Shown here: positions 22,351-30,330 of the stretch, piece after piece | Numbering within the stretch: position 1 is the first letter of the stretch | Layout: each line of letters begins with the position of its first letter | Source: Streptomyces fulvoviolaceus | Lineage (GTDB): Bacteria; Actinomycetota; Actinomycetes; Streptomycetales; Streptomycetaceae | DNA length: 39,753 nucleotides | NCBI RefSeq assembly: GCF_000718165.1 | Contig: NZ_JOEY01000070.1 | Coordinates: forward strand, 1 to 39,753 | Direction of reading: 5' to 3' | Notes under the pieces: generated by a model | Told to the model about the DNA's origin: nothing | Databases searched by the model: none | The model's input: the letters and a program-made list of their open reading frames with translations, nothing else | Position numbers and translations under genes: made by a program

Positions 22351-22713
22351 ATGCCGCAGATCACCGTCGACTACTCCCGGTCGCTGACCCCCGCCTTCGA
22401 CCGCGCGGGGTTCGCCCGGGCCCTGCACACCGCGACGGTGGAGATCGCGGCCGCGAAGCCGGAGGCGTGCAAGACGCAGTTCCGGCCGAGCGAGTACACG
22501 GCGTTCGGCTATGAAGACCCCGACGAGCACAACCACGGCGTCGTCCACGTCACGCTCGGTCTGCTCGTCGGCCGCACCGACGAGACCAAGGCGAAGCTGA
22601 CCGAGGCCGTCCTGGAGCTGCTGAAGCAGCACATTGAGGACGATGGGCTCGTCCTGCACGCCTCCGCCGAGGTGCGCGACCTGGACGCTTCCTACCGGAA
22701 GTTCGAGCGCTAG
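22351..22713 (+). CDS. 5-carboxymethyl-2-hydroxymuconate isomerase-like tautomerase
   Basis: This 120-residue member of the tautomerase superfamily (CHMI/HpaF-like) starts MPQITVDYS, so Pro would become the N-terminal catalytic base after Met removal. The length and the closing HASAEVRDLDASYRKFER fit the family. The ATG at 22351 is 5 nt after AGGAG; the GTG at 22345 would place residues in front of the catalytic Pro and is rejected. In other bacteria the enzyme works in homoprotocatechuate breakdown, but no other genes of that pathway are here, so the substrate is unknown. It starts 27 nt after the phosphatase gene and may be co-transcribed. Its stop codon is shared with the convergent TetR gene through a CTAG overlap. 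Confidence 0.82.
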   Translation: MPQITVDYSRSLTPAFDRAGFARALHTATVEIAAAKPEACKTQFRPSEYTAFGYEDPDEHNHGVVHVTLGLLVGRTDETKAKLTEAVLELLKQHIEDDGLVLHASAEVRDLDASYRKFER

Positions 22714-23399
22714 GAAGCCAGCGCGATCAGCCGCGTCGCCAGGTCGGTGAACGGCCCGTCCGTCGGCTCGTCCTTGAGCATATGGCGCAGCAGCGCGGTC
22801 ATCTCCTCGTCGTAGGACGCGCTCACCGCGGCCAGCGCGGCGAAGTCGTGCACGAGCTGCACCTCCAGCTCGCCGCGCGGGATGCGCCGGCCGTCCAGCC
22901 AGATCAGGGCCGTCGACTCGACGAGCGAGATCCAGGAGCGGACGACCAGTTCCAGTCGCGCGGGCGGATCCTCCACCCGCAGATGCGAAAGGATCTGGTC
23001 ATACGCGATCTGCCGTACGGAGTCGACGAGCGCGTTCGTCGCCGAGGAGCCCACCGCCGGACCGCCGCGCATCAACGCCGAGAAACCGGGCCCGTGTTCG
23101 TCGACGAAGTCGAAGAACCGGCGCATCACCCGCAGCAGCCGCGCCCCCAGCGGCCCCTCCTGCGGCTCGTCGAACCGGCCCGCCAGATCCTCGGCCGCAC
23201 GCCTCAACGCGGCCTCGTACAGGCTGAGTTTGCCGGGAAAGTAGTGGTAGACCAGCGGCCGCGAGATACCGGCGGCCGCGGCTATCTCGTCGATGGAGAC
23301 CTCGTCGGGCGAGCGACGGCTGAACAGTTCGAGGGCGACGCCGATCAACTGCTGACGCCGTTCCTCGACTCCCATTCTTCGACGTACCCCGGTACTCAT
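22710..23399 (-). CDS. TetR-family transcriptional regulator
   Basis: This 229-residue regulator has an N-terminal TetR helix-turn-helix (about 12-60, with IDEIAAAAGISRPLVYHYFP). A helical ligand-binding domain of the TetR_C type follows (FFDFVDEHGPGFSALMRGG). It is the last gene of a three-gene minus-strand operon behind a di-iron protein and a ferredoxin reductase, and probably represses that operon; the ligand is unknown but may be lipid-like given the neighbours. The ATG at 23399 has AAGGTG about 5 nt upstream. The stop codon overlaps the stop of the convergent tautomerase gene by 4 bp. Confidence 0.9.
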   Translation of the reverse strand: MSTGVRRRMGVEERRQQLIGVALELFSRRSPDEVSIDEIAAAAGISRPLVYHYFPGKLSLYEAALRRAAEDLAGRFDEPQEGPLGARLLRVMRRFFDFVDEHGPGFSALMRGGPAVGSSATNALVDSVRQIAYDQILSHLRVEDPPARLELVVRSWISLVESTALIWLDGRRIPRGELEVQLVHDFAALAAVSASYDEEMTALLRHMLKDEPTDGPFTDLATRLIALAS

Positions 23400-23455
23400 G
23401 CGAACACCTTACCGATCGGATCCGGCCCGGAACGGCCCGGTCCGGCCACGGGTGT

Positions 23456-24472
23456 TCACATATCCAGCACAAGCCGCTCACTTCGCGCCCGCGACACACA
23501 GATCAACATCGACCCGGCCCGCTCCGCGTCCGTCAGCAACTCGTCCCGGTGTTCCACCTCGCCCTCCAGTACCCGCTGTTGGCAGGTCCCGCAGAATCCC
23601 TGCTCGCAGGAGTACGCCGTGTTCGGCAGCTCTTCGCGTACGGCGGCCAGCACCGACGAGTCCGCCGGCACGGTCAACGTCCGGCCGCTGCGCCGGAGTT
23701 CGACCTCGAACGCGCCGCCCGTGGCAGCGCCGGGCGTGAACCGCTCCAGGTGGACCCGGGGGTACCGCTCCGCCACGGCGGCCATCAGCCCTTCCGGTCC
23801 ACAGCAGTAGACGGCGGCACCGTCGGACGTGTTCGCGAAGAACGCGTCGAGATCGGGCCGCCCCTCCATGACGGTCACCCGGTCCAGTCTCTCGACCTCT
23901 TCCAGAAACGGCATCGCGGACCGCGTCCGCCCGCAGTACAGCAACCGCCACTCGACGCCCTCGGGAAGCGCCCGCAGCATGGGCAGAATCGGCGTGATCC
24001 CGATGCCGCCCGCGACGAAGACGTACGACGAGGCCGCCACGAGCGGGAAGCGATTGCGCGGCCCGCGCACCTCGAGTTCCACGCCCTCGCGCACCTGCTC
24101 ATGCACCTCGCGCGAACCGCCCCGCCCGTCCCCGACCAGCCGGGTCGCCACCGTGTACGACGTCCTGTCCGCCGGGTCCCCGCACAGCGAGTACTGCCGC
24201 ACCAGCCCCGACGGCAGCACCAGATCGAGATGCGCCCCGGGCTCCCAACGCGGCAAGTCCCGTCCTGTCAGCCGTAGTTGTACGACCCCCTCGGCGACCG
24301 GCTGGTACGAGGCCACCGTCAGCCGCAGCGCACGCGACCGCGGCCGCCCGGATGTCGGCTCCGCCAGCGCGGGCATCGGCCACAACGGCGAGGCCTGGAT
24401 CCGGCGGCGCAGCGCCCGCTTGGCGAGCAGTGCGGCGCCCGCGACCGCCGCGACGGTCCTGAGCCGAGGCAT
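23456..24472 (-). CDS. Ferredoxin reductase-like oxidoreductase with C-terminal [2Fe-2S] domain
   Basis: This 338-residue protein is of the phthalate-dioxygenase-reductase/VanB type: flavin domain, then NAD domain, then plant-type ferredoxin. RQYSLCGDP is the flavin-binding RxYS motif, VAGGIGITPILPML the nucleotide-binding start, and YCCGPEGLM the usual CGP motif. The iron-sulfur ligands are CEQGFCGTCQQ plus the Cys in MLICVSRA. An N-terminal hydrophobic stretch (VAAVAGAALLAKRAL) might anchor it weakly. It would pass electrons from NAD(P)H to the protein encoded by the gene overlapping it upstream. ATG at 24472 overlaps the upstream TGA (TGATG), showing translational coupling. Confidence 0.92.
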   Translation of the reverse strand: MPRLRTVAAVAGAALLAKRALRRRIQASPLWPMPALAEPTSGRPRSRALRLTVASYQPVAEGVVQLRLTGRDLPRWEPGAHLDLVLPSGLVRQYSLCGDPADRTSYTVATRLVGDGRGGSREVHEQVREGVELEVRGPRNRFPLVAASSYVFVAGGIGITPILPMLRALPEGVEWRLLYCGRTRSAMPFLEEVERLDRVTVMEGRPDLDAFFANTSDGAAVYCCGPEGLMAAVAERYPRVHLERFTPGAATGGAFEVELRRSGRTLTVPADSSVLAAVREELPNTAYSCEQGFCGTCQQRVLEGEVEHRDELLTDAERAGSMLICVSRARSERLVLDM

Positions 24473-25359
24473 CACGCGACCCCCTTCTCCGCGGCGAGCG
24501 CGGCCTGGGCCGCGGGGGAGGAGGCCAGATAGGTGACGGCCTGCTCGGTGGAGCCCTCCTGGGAGGGGTGGTAACTCCGGCTCAGATAGCGCGGGATGGA
24601 CCTGAGCATGTCGCCGGTCGCGGGGAGCGTGCCGCGCCTGCCGCGGACGTAGAGGGCCCGGAAGCTCGCCTTCCCGTCGGTGAGCGTCGGGTCGTTCGCC
24701 ATGAAGAACCGCGCCCCGCGCTGCCACAGGAACACCAGTGCCGTGAAGGCCGTGGCCCAGGTGCGCACCCGCCGCCGGTAGCCGCCGTCGACGTGCATGA
24801 ACAGGTCGAAGGCGACGGACCGGTGCTCGACCTCCTCCGCCCCGTGCCAGCGCAGCAGGTCCAGCATCGTCGGGTCGGCGCCGTGCCGGTCCAACTCCTC
24901 GGCGTTGAGCACCCAGTTGCCGAGGAACGCGGTGTAGTGCTCGATGGCCGCGATGACCGCGACCCGCTCCATCAGCCACCACCTGCGCGCCCGGCCCGGC
25001 GGGAGGGCCCGGTCGCCCAGCAACTTCTCGAAGAACCAGTCCACTTGGGCGGTGTACGGCGTCGGGTCGAGCCCCAGCTCCCGCAGATGCGGCAGCACCT
25101 CGTCGTGGGCCTGCGAGTGCATCGCCTCCTGCCCGATGAACCCGATGACGTCCTCGCGCAGCCGCTCGTCCCGGATGTACGGCAGCACCTGCTTGTAGAC
25201 GTGCACGAACCACCGCTCGCCGGCGGGCAGGAGCAGGTGCAGCACGTTGATGGTGTGCGTGGTGAAGGGATCCCCGGGCACCCAGTGCAGCGGGGTGTCC
25301 TCCCAGGAGAAGGACACCCTGCGTGCCTTGAGAGGCACCTGTTCCGGCGTATTGGACAT
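24472..25359 (-). CDS. Ferritin-like di-iron protein (PF10118 'metal-dependent hydrolase' family)
   Basis: This 295-residue helical protein has the pattern of a carboxylate-bridged di-iron site: Glu48 (GERW), Glu78 and His81/His85 (GQEAMHSQAH), Glu140-His141 (AAIEHY), and Glu175/Glu178-His179 (HGAEEVEHRS). I place it in the family named metal-dependent hydrolase in databases, although the ligands look like those of di-iron oxygenases and desaturases. Its stop is fused to the start of a [2Fe-2S] reductase, which is what an oxygenase would need. The substrate may be a fatty or other hydrophobic compound. The start ATG at 25359 lies next to a candidate TetR operator; no clear Shine-Dalgarno is seen, so the mRNA might be nearly leaderless. 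Confidence 0.82.
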   Translation of the reverse strand: MSNTPEQVPLKARRVSFSWEDTPLHWVPGDPFTTHTINVLHLLLPAGERWFVHVYKQVLPYIRDERLREDVIGFIGQEAMHSQAHDEVLPHLRELGLDPTPYTAQVDWFFEKLLGDRALPPGRARRWWLMERVAVIAAIEHYTAFLGNWVLNAEELDRHGADPTMLDLLRWHGAEEVEHRSVAFDLFMHVDGGYRRRVRTWATAFTALVFLWQRGARFFMANDPTLTDGKASFRALYVRGRRGTLPATGDMLRSIPRYLSRSYHPSQEGSTEQAVTYLASSPAAQAALAAEKGVA

Positions 25360-25362
25360 GGC

Positions 25363-25430
25363 GTCAATGTACTGACGGGTAAGTCCCGGAGGAACCCTCG
25401 TGCAGCGACTTGTTGACGCCGATGTCAGTA
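25363..25430 (-). promoter_or_regulatory. Candidate TetR operator region upstream of the di-iron gene
   Basis: The seven-base word TACTGAC occurs at 25370-25376 (plus) and inverted at 25424-25430. The first forms TAC-TGACGG-GTA (25370-25381) right before the start codon. GTCA-N6-TGAC at 25363-25376 and TGAC-N6-GTCA at 25414-25427 are further symmetric words. The TetR gene at the end of the operon is the obvious candidate ligand. Based on symmetry only. Confidence 0.35.
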
Positions 25431-25449
25431 AGAGTTTCTGGAGGAGCTC

Positions 25450-27375
25450 CTACCGCAGCGCGGTGATCGACCGCCCGCTCTCCAGCGTCCCCTTCAGCCC
25501 GGCCTCGGCCCCCTCCTTGGCCGGCACGGCCAGCAGGTTGCCCTGGGCGGAGCCGCTGACCGCGCCCGTCGTCCGGATCGACGCCGTGTCCCGGCTGCCC
25601 GCCGCCAGCAGGTACCAGCCCTTCGCCGCCGACTTCCACAGCACTCCGGCCAGCACGTTCGGGTCCTTCGGCCCGCACGACGGTACGTTCTCGGCCTTCG
25701 CCGCCACCGCGCCGTACGCCCCGCCCGGGGTGTGGAACTGCGCGAGTACGCGCGTCCCGCCACCCCTCCAGGTCTCGGCGCGGGTGCACACCCAGTCCGC
25801 CGATCCGCTCGCGTCGGGCAACGGCTGCACGGCATACGCCCAGGCGTTCACGCTCCGTACGCCCGTGGAGCGCATCGCGCCCAGCGAGCAGGCGTACGGC
25901 GCCCAGGTGCGCAGCGCCTCCGCGCCGGACGCCTCACGGGTCGAGCCGGGCCGCCCGGTCGTGAGGCGGGCGGGGACCAGTTCGCCGAGGTCCGTCATCA
26001 GGCGGGTGCCGGAGCCGTCCGTCACCTGGAGGACGTTCCACGAGGTGCAGGTGCCGCTCTGGGCGGGGCCGGCCAGCGGCGAGGTGATGCCGTCGGTCAT
26101 GTCGAGGTCCATCGCGCCGGAGTTCGGCTTCATCAGGTCCCGCTCGGCCGCCTTCGTCACCCAAGGGGCCATCAGATAGCGGACGTTGCCGTCGGACCGG
26201 CCGAGGACGACCGCGCTCGCCTCGGCCCGGCCCGCGCCGTCGACCCGCGCGAAGTCGAGGGCGGCGCCCTTGGTGCTGTCCTTCGGTTCGGCGTAGCGGG
26301 CGATGCGCAGTCCGTCGTAGAGGATCACCACGCGGGCGTTGTCGACGGTCCCGGCGTACAGGAGCTGGGGCGGGCCGGACGGGCCGCCGGACGGGGTGCC
26401 CAGGGTCGCGGAGACCTGGACCGTCTCGCCGGGGCGGGCCCAGACGGCGAGGGCGCGGCGCAGCAGGGCGGAGTCGTCGGTGAGGTCGCCGCGCGCGGGC
26501 CACACGGAGAAGTCGGTACGGGCGGCGGACTCCCACGCGGTGGGGACGACCCTGGTCAACCGGCCCGGGTCGAGGGCGGCCTGGGCCGCCGGGTTCTGCG
26601 CGTAGGCGGGCGCGGCGGCGCCGTCGGGGGCCCAGCCGTCGCCGGGCAGACCGAGCAGCGCACCGCACACGACGACGGCGGCGCCCGCGGCGAGCGCGGC
26701 CTTCATGTGCTGCCTGCGCCGCATCAGGTCGGTGGGCCTGGCCTGCAGCGAGCACGGGTCGAACTCGGGGGAGTCGAGCAGCGCGTACTGCGCGGCGACA
26801 TCGTCGGCCTCGCTCAGCGCCGCGGCCACGTCGCCGACGCCCGCCGCCGTGAGGATCTTGCGTACGTCGCCGTCGGGGAGCTTCTCCAGGCCGCGCAGTA
26901 CGTACACCGCGCGGGCCGGGCCGGACAGGGCGGACAGCCGCTGGTCCAGGGCGAGTTCGTCGGCGCCGCCGGAGCGCGGGAAGAGGCGCAGGCCCCAGAC
27001 CTGGGGGAGCAGCGGCGGCAGCTGGGACCGCTTGGGCCATGCCTTGCGCTTGAGCGGCAGGCCCGCCTCCAGTGCCGTACGCACGACCTGGAGACGGACG
27101 AAGGAGTAGCCGGGGTCTCCCTCGCGGCCCGTCGACTGAGCCGGGATCACCGGCGCCGACGTCCGGCCTCTGGGCAGCGCGCGCTGGGTGAGGGCGTGCG
27201 CGGTCAGGACACGCCGGTTGCGGCCCAGGGCCGGCGGCAGCACCAGATAGGCGAGCCGGACCAGCCGGGGGTAGTGCTCGACGAGCGCGGCCTCGGCCTG
27301 TTCGACGTCGACGAACGGGTCGGCGGAGGAGGCGGAGGCGGGTGCGGGGCGCGGGGCGACATCCTGTGACTGCAC
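25450..27375 (-). CDS. Membrane-anchored protein with a degenerate ECF-sigma-like N-terminus
   Basis: This 641-residue protein has three parts. Residues about 25-65 (VEHYPRLVRLAYLVLPP) resemble sigma region 2 of actinobacterial SigE-type ECF factors, and about 144-190 (RLSALSGPARAVYVLRGLE) resemble region 4. The DNA-recognition residues look eroded and the linker is long. A single hydrophobic helix follows an Arg-rich stretch (about 219-243, RRRQHMKAALAAG). The remaining roughly 400 residues would lie outside the cell and have several Cys in pairs (CTSWN, CSLG, VCTR, SCGP) but no domain I recognise. The GTG start at 27375 is only weakly supported by a ribosome binding site. It lies 49 bp downstream of the TPR gene on the same strand. 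Possibly a former sigma factor turned into a transmembrane sensor. Confidence 0.8.
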   Translation of the reverse strand: MQSQDVAPRPAPASASSADPFVDVEQAEAALVEHYPRLVRLAYLVLPPALGRNRRVLTAHALTQRALPRGRTSAPVIPAQSTGREGDPGYSFVRLQVVRTALEAGLPLKRKAWPKRSQLPPLLPQVWGLRLFPRSGGADELALDQRLSALSGPARAVYVLRGLEKLPDGDVRKILTAAGVGDVAAALSEADDVAAQYALLDSPEFDPCSLQARPTDLMRRRQHMKAALAAGAAVVVCGALLGLPGDGWAPDGAAAPAYAQNPAAQAALDPGRLTRVVPTAWESAARTDFSVWPARGDLTDDSALLRRALAVWARPGETVQVSATLGTPSGGPSGPPQLLYAGTVDNARVVILYDGLRIARYAEPKDSTKGAALDFARVDGAGRAEASAVVLGRSDGNVRYLMAPWVTKAAERDLMKPNSGAMDLDMTDGITSPLAGPAQSGTCTSWNVLQVTDGSGTRLMTDLGELVPARLTTGRPGSTREASGAEALRTWAPYACSLGAMRSTGVRSVNAWAYAVQPLPDASGSADWVCTRAETWRGGGTRVLAQFHTPGGAYGAVAAKAENVPSCGPKDPNVLAGVLWKSAAKGWYLLAAGSRDTASIRTTGAVSGSAQGNLLAVPAKEGAEAGLKGTLESGRSITALR

Positions 27376-27424
27376 GTTCAGCAGAACGAGCGAATCGTTG
27401 AATGGTCACCGCCAGGCGGGTGAA

Positions 27425-27931
27425 TCAGCCCTCCGGCGCGACCAGGGCCCTTGCGTAGTTCGCCATCGACCGCTGGTAGCGCGGCAGATGGGGCGCGAGG
27501 GCGCCGAGGACGAGGGAGAGGCCCTCGCGGTCGCGGCCCAGACTGGACAGGCACAGGGCGAGCGTCGCCCGTACGGCGTCGTCCAACTCGTCGGAGGGGC
27601 CGTCCAGTTCGGGTGTCAGCAGCTTGACGCCCTCTTCTGCCTGCCCGATGTTCCTGAGTGAACTGGACAGCTGGATCTTGGCCCGGCGGCCCTTGTAGCC
27701 GCTCAGCCCCTTCGCGAGCGCCTCCCGGTACAGCGGAGCCGCCTTGTCGGAGTGGCCGGTCGAGTCCCAGGCGCAGGCCCGCTCGAAGGGGCCGAGGGGG
27801 CTGTCCTCGGGCAGTTCGGCGACGAGGGCGTCGATCACGGCCCGGAAATCAGCCGCGTTCTCCTCCGGATAGTCGTCGAAGGTCTCCCAGGCGGCGGCCA
27901 CACGCTTTTCCCAGTCCTCGTTCACCGGCAC
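27425..27931 (-). CDS. Tetratricopeptide-repeat protein
   Basis: This 168-residue all-helical protein fits the small TPR_5-type family: residues about 40-150 form three to four helix pairs (FERACAWDSTGHSDKAAPLY, KIQLSSSLRNIGQAEEGVKL, LALCLSSLGRDREGLSLVL). It has no signal peptide or membrane segment and would act as a cytoplasmic protein-binding scaffold. The GTG start at 27931 (VPVNEDWEKR) was chosen because the frame upstream of it loses coding character; the ribosome binding site (GAAAG) is weak. It is divergent from the lipoprotein gene and directly upstream of the sigma-like membrane protein, which may be its partner. Confidence 0.82.
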   Translation of the reverse strand: MPVNEDWEKRVAAAWETFDDYPEENAADFRAVIDALVAELPEDSPLGPFERACAWDSTGHSDKAAPLYREALAKGLSGYKGRRAKIQLSSSLRNIGQAEEGVKLLTPELDGPSDELDDAVRATLALCLSSLGRDREGLSLVLGALAPHLPRYQRSMANYARALVAPEG

Positions 27932-28050
27932 ACTTTCGCACAGCAGTGCCCACAGTGACAGTCGATTTGAGCGCCCCGCGCCCCGCAGCCGTATCGAAGG
28001 GGACGGGCCCCCGCCGGGGCCTGACCCTGTCGTCGTGACCGGAGGAACAG

Positions 28051-28473
28051 ATGAGGTTGACCCGACCGAAGCTCGCGCTGACCGGCGCGGCCGCGGTACT
28101 GGCATTGGCGGGCTGCGGATCCGACGGGGGCAGCGAGGCGGCCGTGCCGAAGACGGCGACCGGCAGCCTCGAGCACATCGCCGCCGAAGCGAAGTGCAAG
28201 CCGAACATGCAGACGGACGCGGACACCATCCGGCAGGCCATCTGCAAGAAGGGCGACGAGAAGTACGTCCTCGCCACCTTCGCCACCGACCGCGGCCAGC
28301 GCGAGTGGCTGAACGGAGCGAAGGACTACGGCGGCTACTACCTGGTCGGCCGCAAGTGGGTCGCCGTCGGCGAGGAGAAGACGGTCACGGCGCTGCGGAG
28401 CACGCTCGGCGGGACCATGGAGGAAGGGTCCGCCCACATGAATCCCGGTGGCAGCCACAACAGCCACGGCTGA
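28051..28473 (+). CDS. Small secreted lipoprotein
   Basis: This 140-residue protein has a lipoprotein signal peptide with lipobox LALAGC (Cys22), then a Ser/Gly linker and a small domain of about 80 residues. That domain contains two Cys (CKPNM and ICKKGDE), which could form a disulfide, and the phrase GYYLVGRKWVAVG. The C-terminus is Met/His-rich (HMNPGGSHNSHG) and could bind metal. GGAGGAA lies about 5 nt before the ATG. I do not recognise a named family. It is divergent from the TPR gene and convergent with a secreted DUF1996-like gene, with a strong terminator between. Confidence 0.85.
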   Translation: MRLTRPKLALTGAAAVLALAGCGSDGGSEAAVPKTATGSLEHIAAEAKCKPNMQTDADTIRQAICKKGDEKYVLATFATDRGQREWLNGAKDYGGYYLVGRKWVAVGEEKTVTALRSTLGGTMEEGSAHMNPGGSHNSHG

Positions 28474-28509
28474 CCGCGCGGGTTCGGTTCCTGGGCCCTG
28501 GGCAGACGA

Positions 28510-28541
28510 AAGCCGGCGGTGGGAAATCCCACCGCCGGCTT
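28510..28541. terminator. Bidirectional terminator
   Basis: Perfect 15-nt arms (AAGCCGGCGGTGGGA and TCCCACCGCCGGCTT) are separated by only two bases, between convergent stop codons at 28473 and 28557. T-rich bases follow on both strands. Confidence 0.9.
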
Positions 28542-28556
28542 CCTACTGGGTCAGGA

Positions 28557-30116
28557 CTACTGGCAGTTCTGGCCGCTGTTGATGCACTCGACCATCTGGT
28601 TCATCGTGTTCTCGTCGAAGAAGTTGATGAAGTCGTTGTGGTCGGTGATCGCCTTGTGCAGCTGGTCCGGGAAGGAGTCCACCGCGAAGGCGTTCTGGAC
28701 CTGTCCGTTCTGGATCTGCGGGGCCTGGACGTCGTAGACCAGGCGGACCTGGAGCTGGGGAATCGCCTGGAAACCGTTGGCGCAGGTGCCGTCCGCCTGC
28801 ACGAAGGCCACGTGCGTGCGGTGGTTGGCGCTGTCGATGTTCTGGCCGTCCCAGCAGCTCTGGAAGTTGGACGTCCGCACCACGGAGCTGCCCTCAGGGC
28901 AGATCGGGAGCTTGTCGTGCAGCTGCACCTTGTCCTCGAAGCCCGTGCAGCTCCAGTTGGCGTTGGCATTGGCATTGCCGTTGACGAAGGCCTTGGCGTC
29001 ACCGGTGATGATGCGCAGGGCCGTCGGCATCGCGACGACATCGCTCGTCTTGTTGCCGACGAACTTCAGCTGTGCCTCGCTGGCCTGCACGATCGTGCCG
29101 ACGTTGCCGTCCTGGCCGCCACCGGGAGCGTTCGCGTCGATGTCGTCCTGACCGTCCTGCACACGCAGCACCGGCCAGAAGTACGACGACGCGTCACCCT
29201 GGTTCTCGCAGGTGGTCTCGCCGTTCGCCAGGTCCTGGTCGCTCGCGAAAGCGTTGTTGGCCTGGTTGCCGACGTAGTCGTGCTGGTGCTGCGCACCATT
29301 GCTGACACCGGGAGCGACGATCACGTTGTCCGAGTTGCGGTTCTCGTTCTCGTTGGTGCCACAGCTCGTGGTGAAGGTGCCCGTCGAACCGCTGTCCCCG
29401 TTCGCGGGGAGCCCGTTCGCGCCGACGCCCAGCTGCGCGCTGCCCTGGACCTGGGTGATGTCCACGAAGTCGTCCGCCGCCGGGCCGTTGCCGGCCTGGC
29501 CGCCGTTGCCCTGGTCCTGGTCCTGACCGCCGTCACCCTGGTCCTGGCCCTGGTCCTGATCCTGGCCGTCGTTGTTCTGGTCCTGGCCCTGGTCCTGACC
29601 GTCGTTGTTCTGGTCCTGACCGTCGCCGTCGTTGGTCTCCGGCTGTTCGGCCGGCACGCCCTGGCACTGGGCGAGCTGGTCCAGTCCCTGCGGAGCCCTG
29701 CCGCCGGCACGTTTGATGTTGATGCCGATCCGGTCGAGCGTGGCAGTCCGCTTGGACTTCAGCGGGCTGAGGATGGCGTTGTCGACGTAGCTGGCGTCTC
29801 CCGCCTGGGCCTGGCGCGTACTCGCGAGACGCGTGTAGGCATCCGTGACCTGCCTGTCGAGCAGAGCAACCTCCTTGGCGACGCCTCGGCGCGCGCTCTT
29901 CGGCACCTTCGTCAGCTGTTGGCCGACGTCGGGGCAGTTGATCGTCGCGATCTGGGCGGCCGTGGCCTTGGTCTGGTTCTGAGCCGAGTTCGACTCGTGC
30001 GCCGAAGCGTAGAAGTTTGCCCAGATCAGCCCGCCCCCACCGAGCGCTAGGGCCGCCGACGCGGCTATGGCTTTGGTGGCCATCGACGAGCGGCGTTTAC
30101 GTGTATTGCGTCCCAT
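28557..30116 (-). CDS. Secreted DUF1996-like protein with Asp/Gln/Asn-rich linker
   Basis: This 519-residue protein begins with a basic segment and a hydrophobic signal/anchor (about 15-35). A helical region (about 40-155) follows, then a low-complexity tract of Gln, Asp, Asn and Gly (about 162-208; short words such as [11 protein letters not shown] repeat). The large C-terminal domain contains paired Cys, [17 protein letters not shown] and HRTHVAFV, phrases I associate with DUF1996, a domain of unknown function also found in fungal secreted proteins. The linker suggests a flexible cell-wall-spanning stalk. GAGGAG stands 4 nt before the ATG. It is convergent with the lipoprotein gene. The role is unknown; a carbohydrate or cell-wall function is only a guess. 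Confidence 0.83.
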   Translation of the reverse strand: MGRNTRKRRSSMATKAIAASAALALGGGGLIWANFYASAHESNSAQNQTKATAAQIATINCPDVGQQLTKVPKSARRGVAKEVALLDRQVTDAYTRLASTRQAQAGDASYVDNAILSPLKSKRTATLDRIGINIKRAGGRAPQGLDQLAQCQGVPAEQPETNDGDGQDQNNDGQDQGQDQNNDGQDQDQGQDQGDGGQDQDQGNGGQAGNGPAADDFVDITQVQGSAQLGVGANGLPANGDSGSTGTFTTSCGTNENENRNSDNVIVAPGVSNGAQHQHDYVGNQANNAFASDQDLANGETTCENQGDASSYFWPVLRVQDGQDDIDANAPGGGQDGNVGTIVQASEAQLKFVGNKTSDVVAMPTALRIITGDAKAFVNGNANANANWSCTGFEDKVQLHDKLPICPEGSSVVRTSNFQSCWDGQNIDSANHRTHVAFVQADGTCANGFQAIPQLQVRLVYDVQAPQIQNGQVQNAFAVDSFPDQLHKAITDHNDFINFFDENTMNQMVECINSGQNCQ

Positions 30117-30330
30117 GGAACTCCTCTGACTTCCTTTTTCGGGGCTATCGAGGCGCCCGACAGGAGTGAAGCGGCTCCATCAGATACGGCTGTCGTCCCA
30201 CGGGTGTTCAGCTGTCTCAGAAATTGATGAGAGGTTCGTACGACATTTCCGCCCCAACTGCCAAGGAAATACCAGGAGTTGTTGATCCCCTACCGCAGGT
30301 GTGCAGGCGGGGTGGGAATTCGGCGTGGTT

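Noticed and set aside
24473..25213. Open frame extending the ferredoxin reductase upstream to 585 residues
   Set aside because: The added part is an out-of-frame reading of the di-iron protein gene. ATG 24472 with TGATG coupling explains both genes.
28035..30050. Plus-strand frame with a Val/Leu-rich repeat ([16 protein letters not shown]) that looks like a membrane protein
   Set aside because: It is the complement of the Asp/Gln/Asn-rich linker in the secreted protein on the other strand; GAC/CAG codons read as GTC/CTG in reverse.
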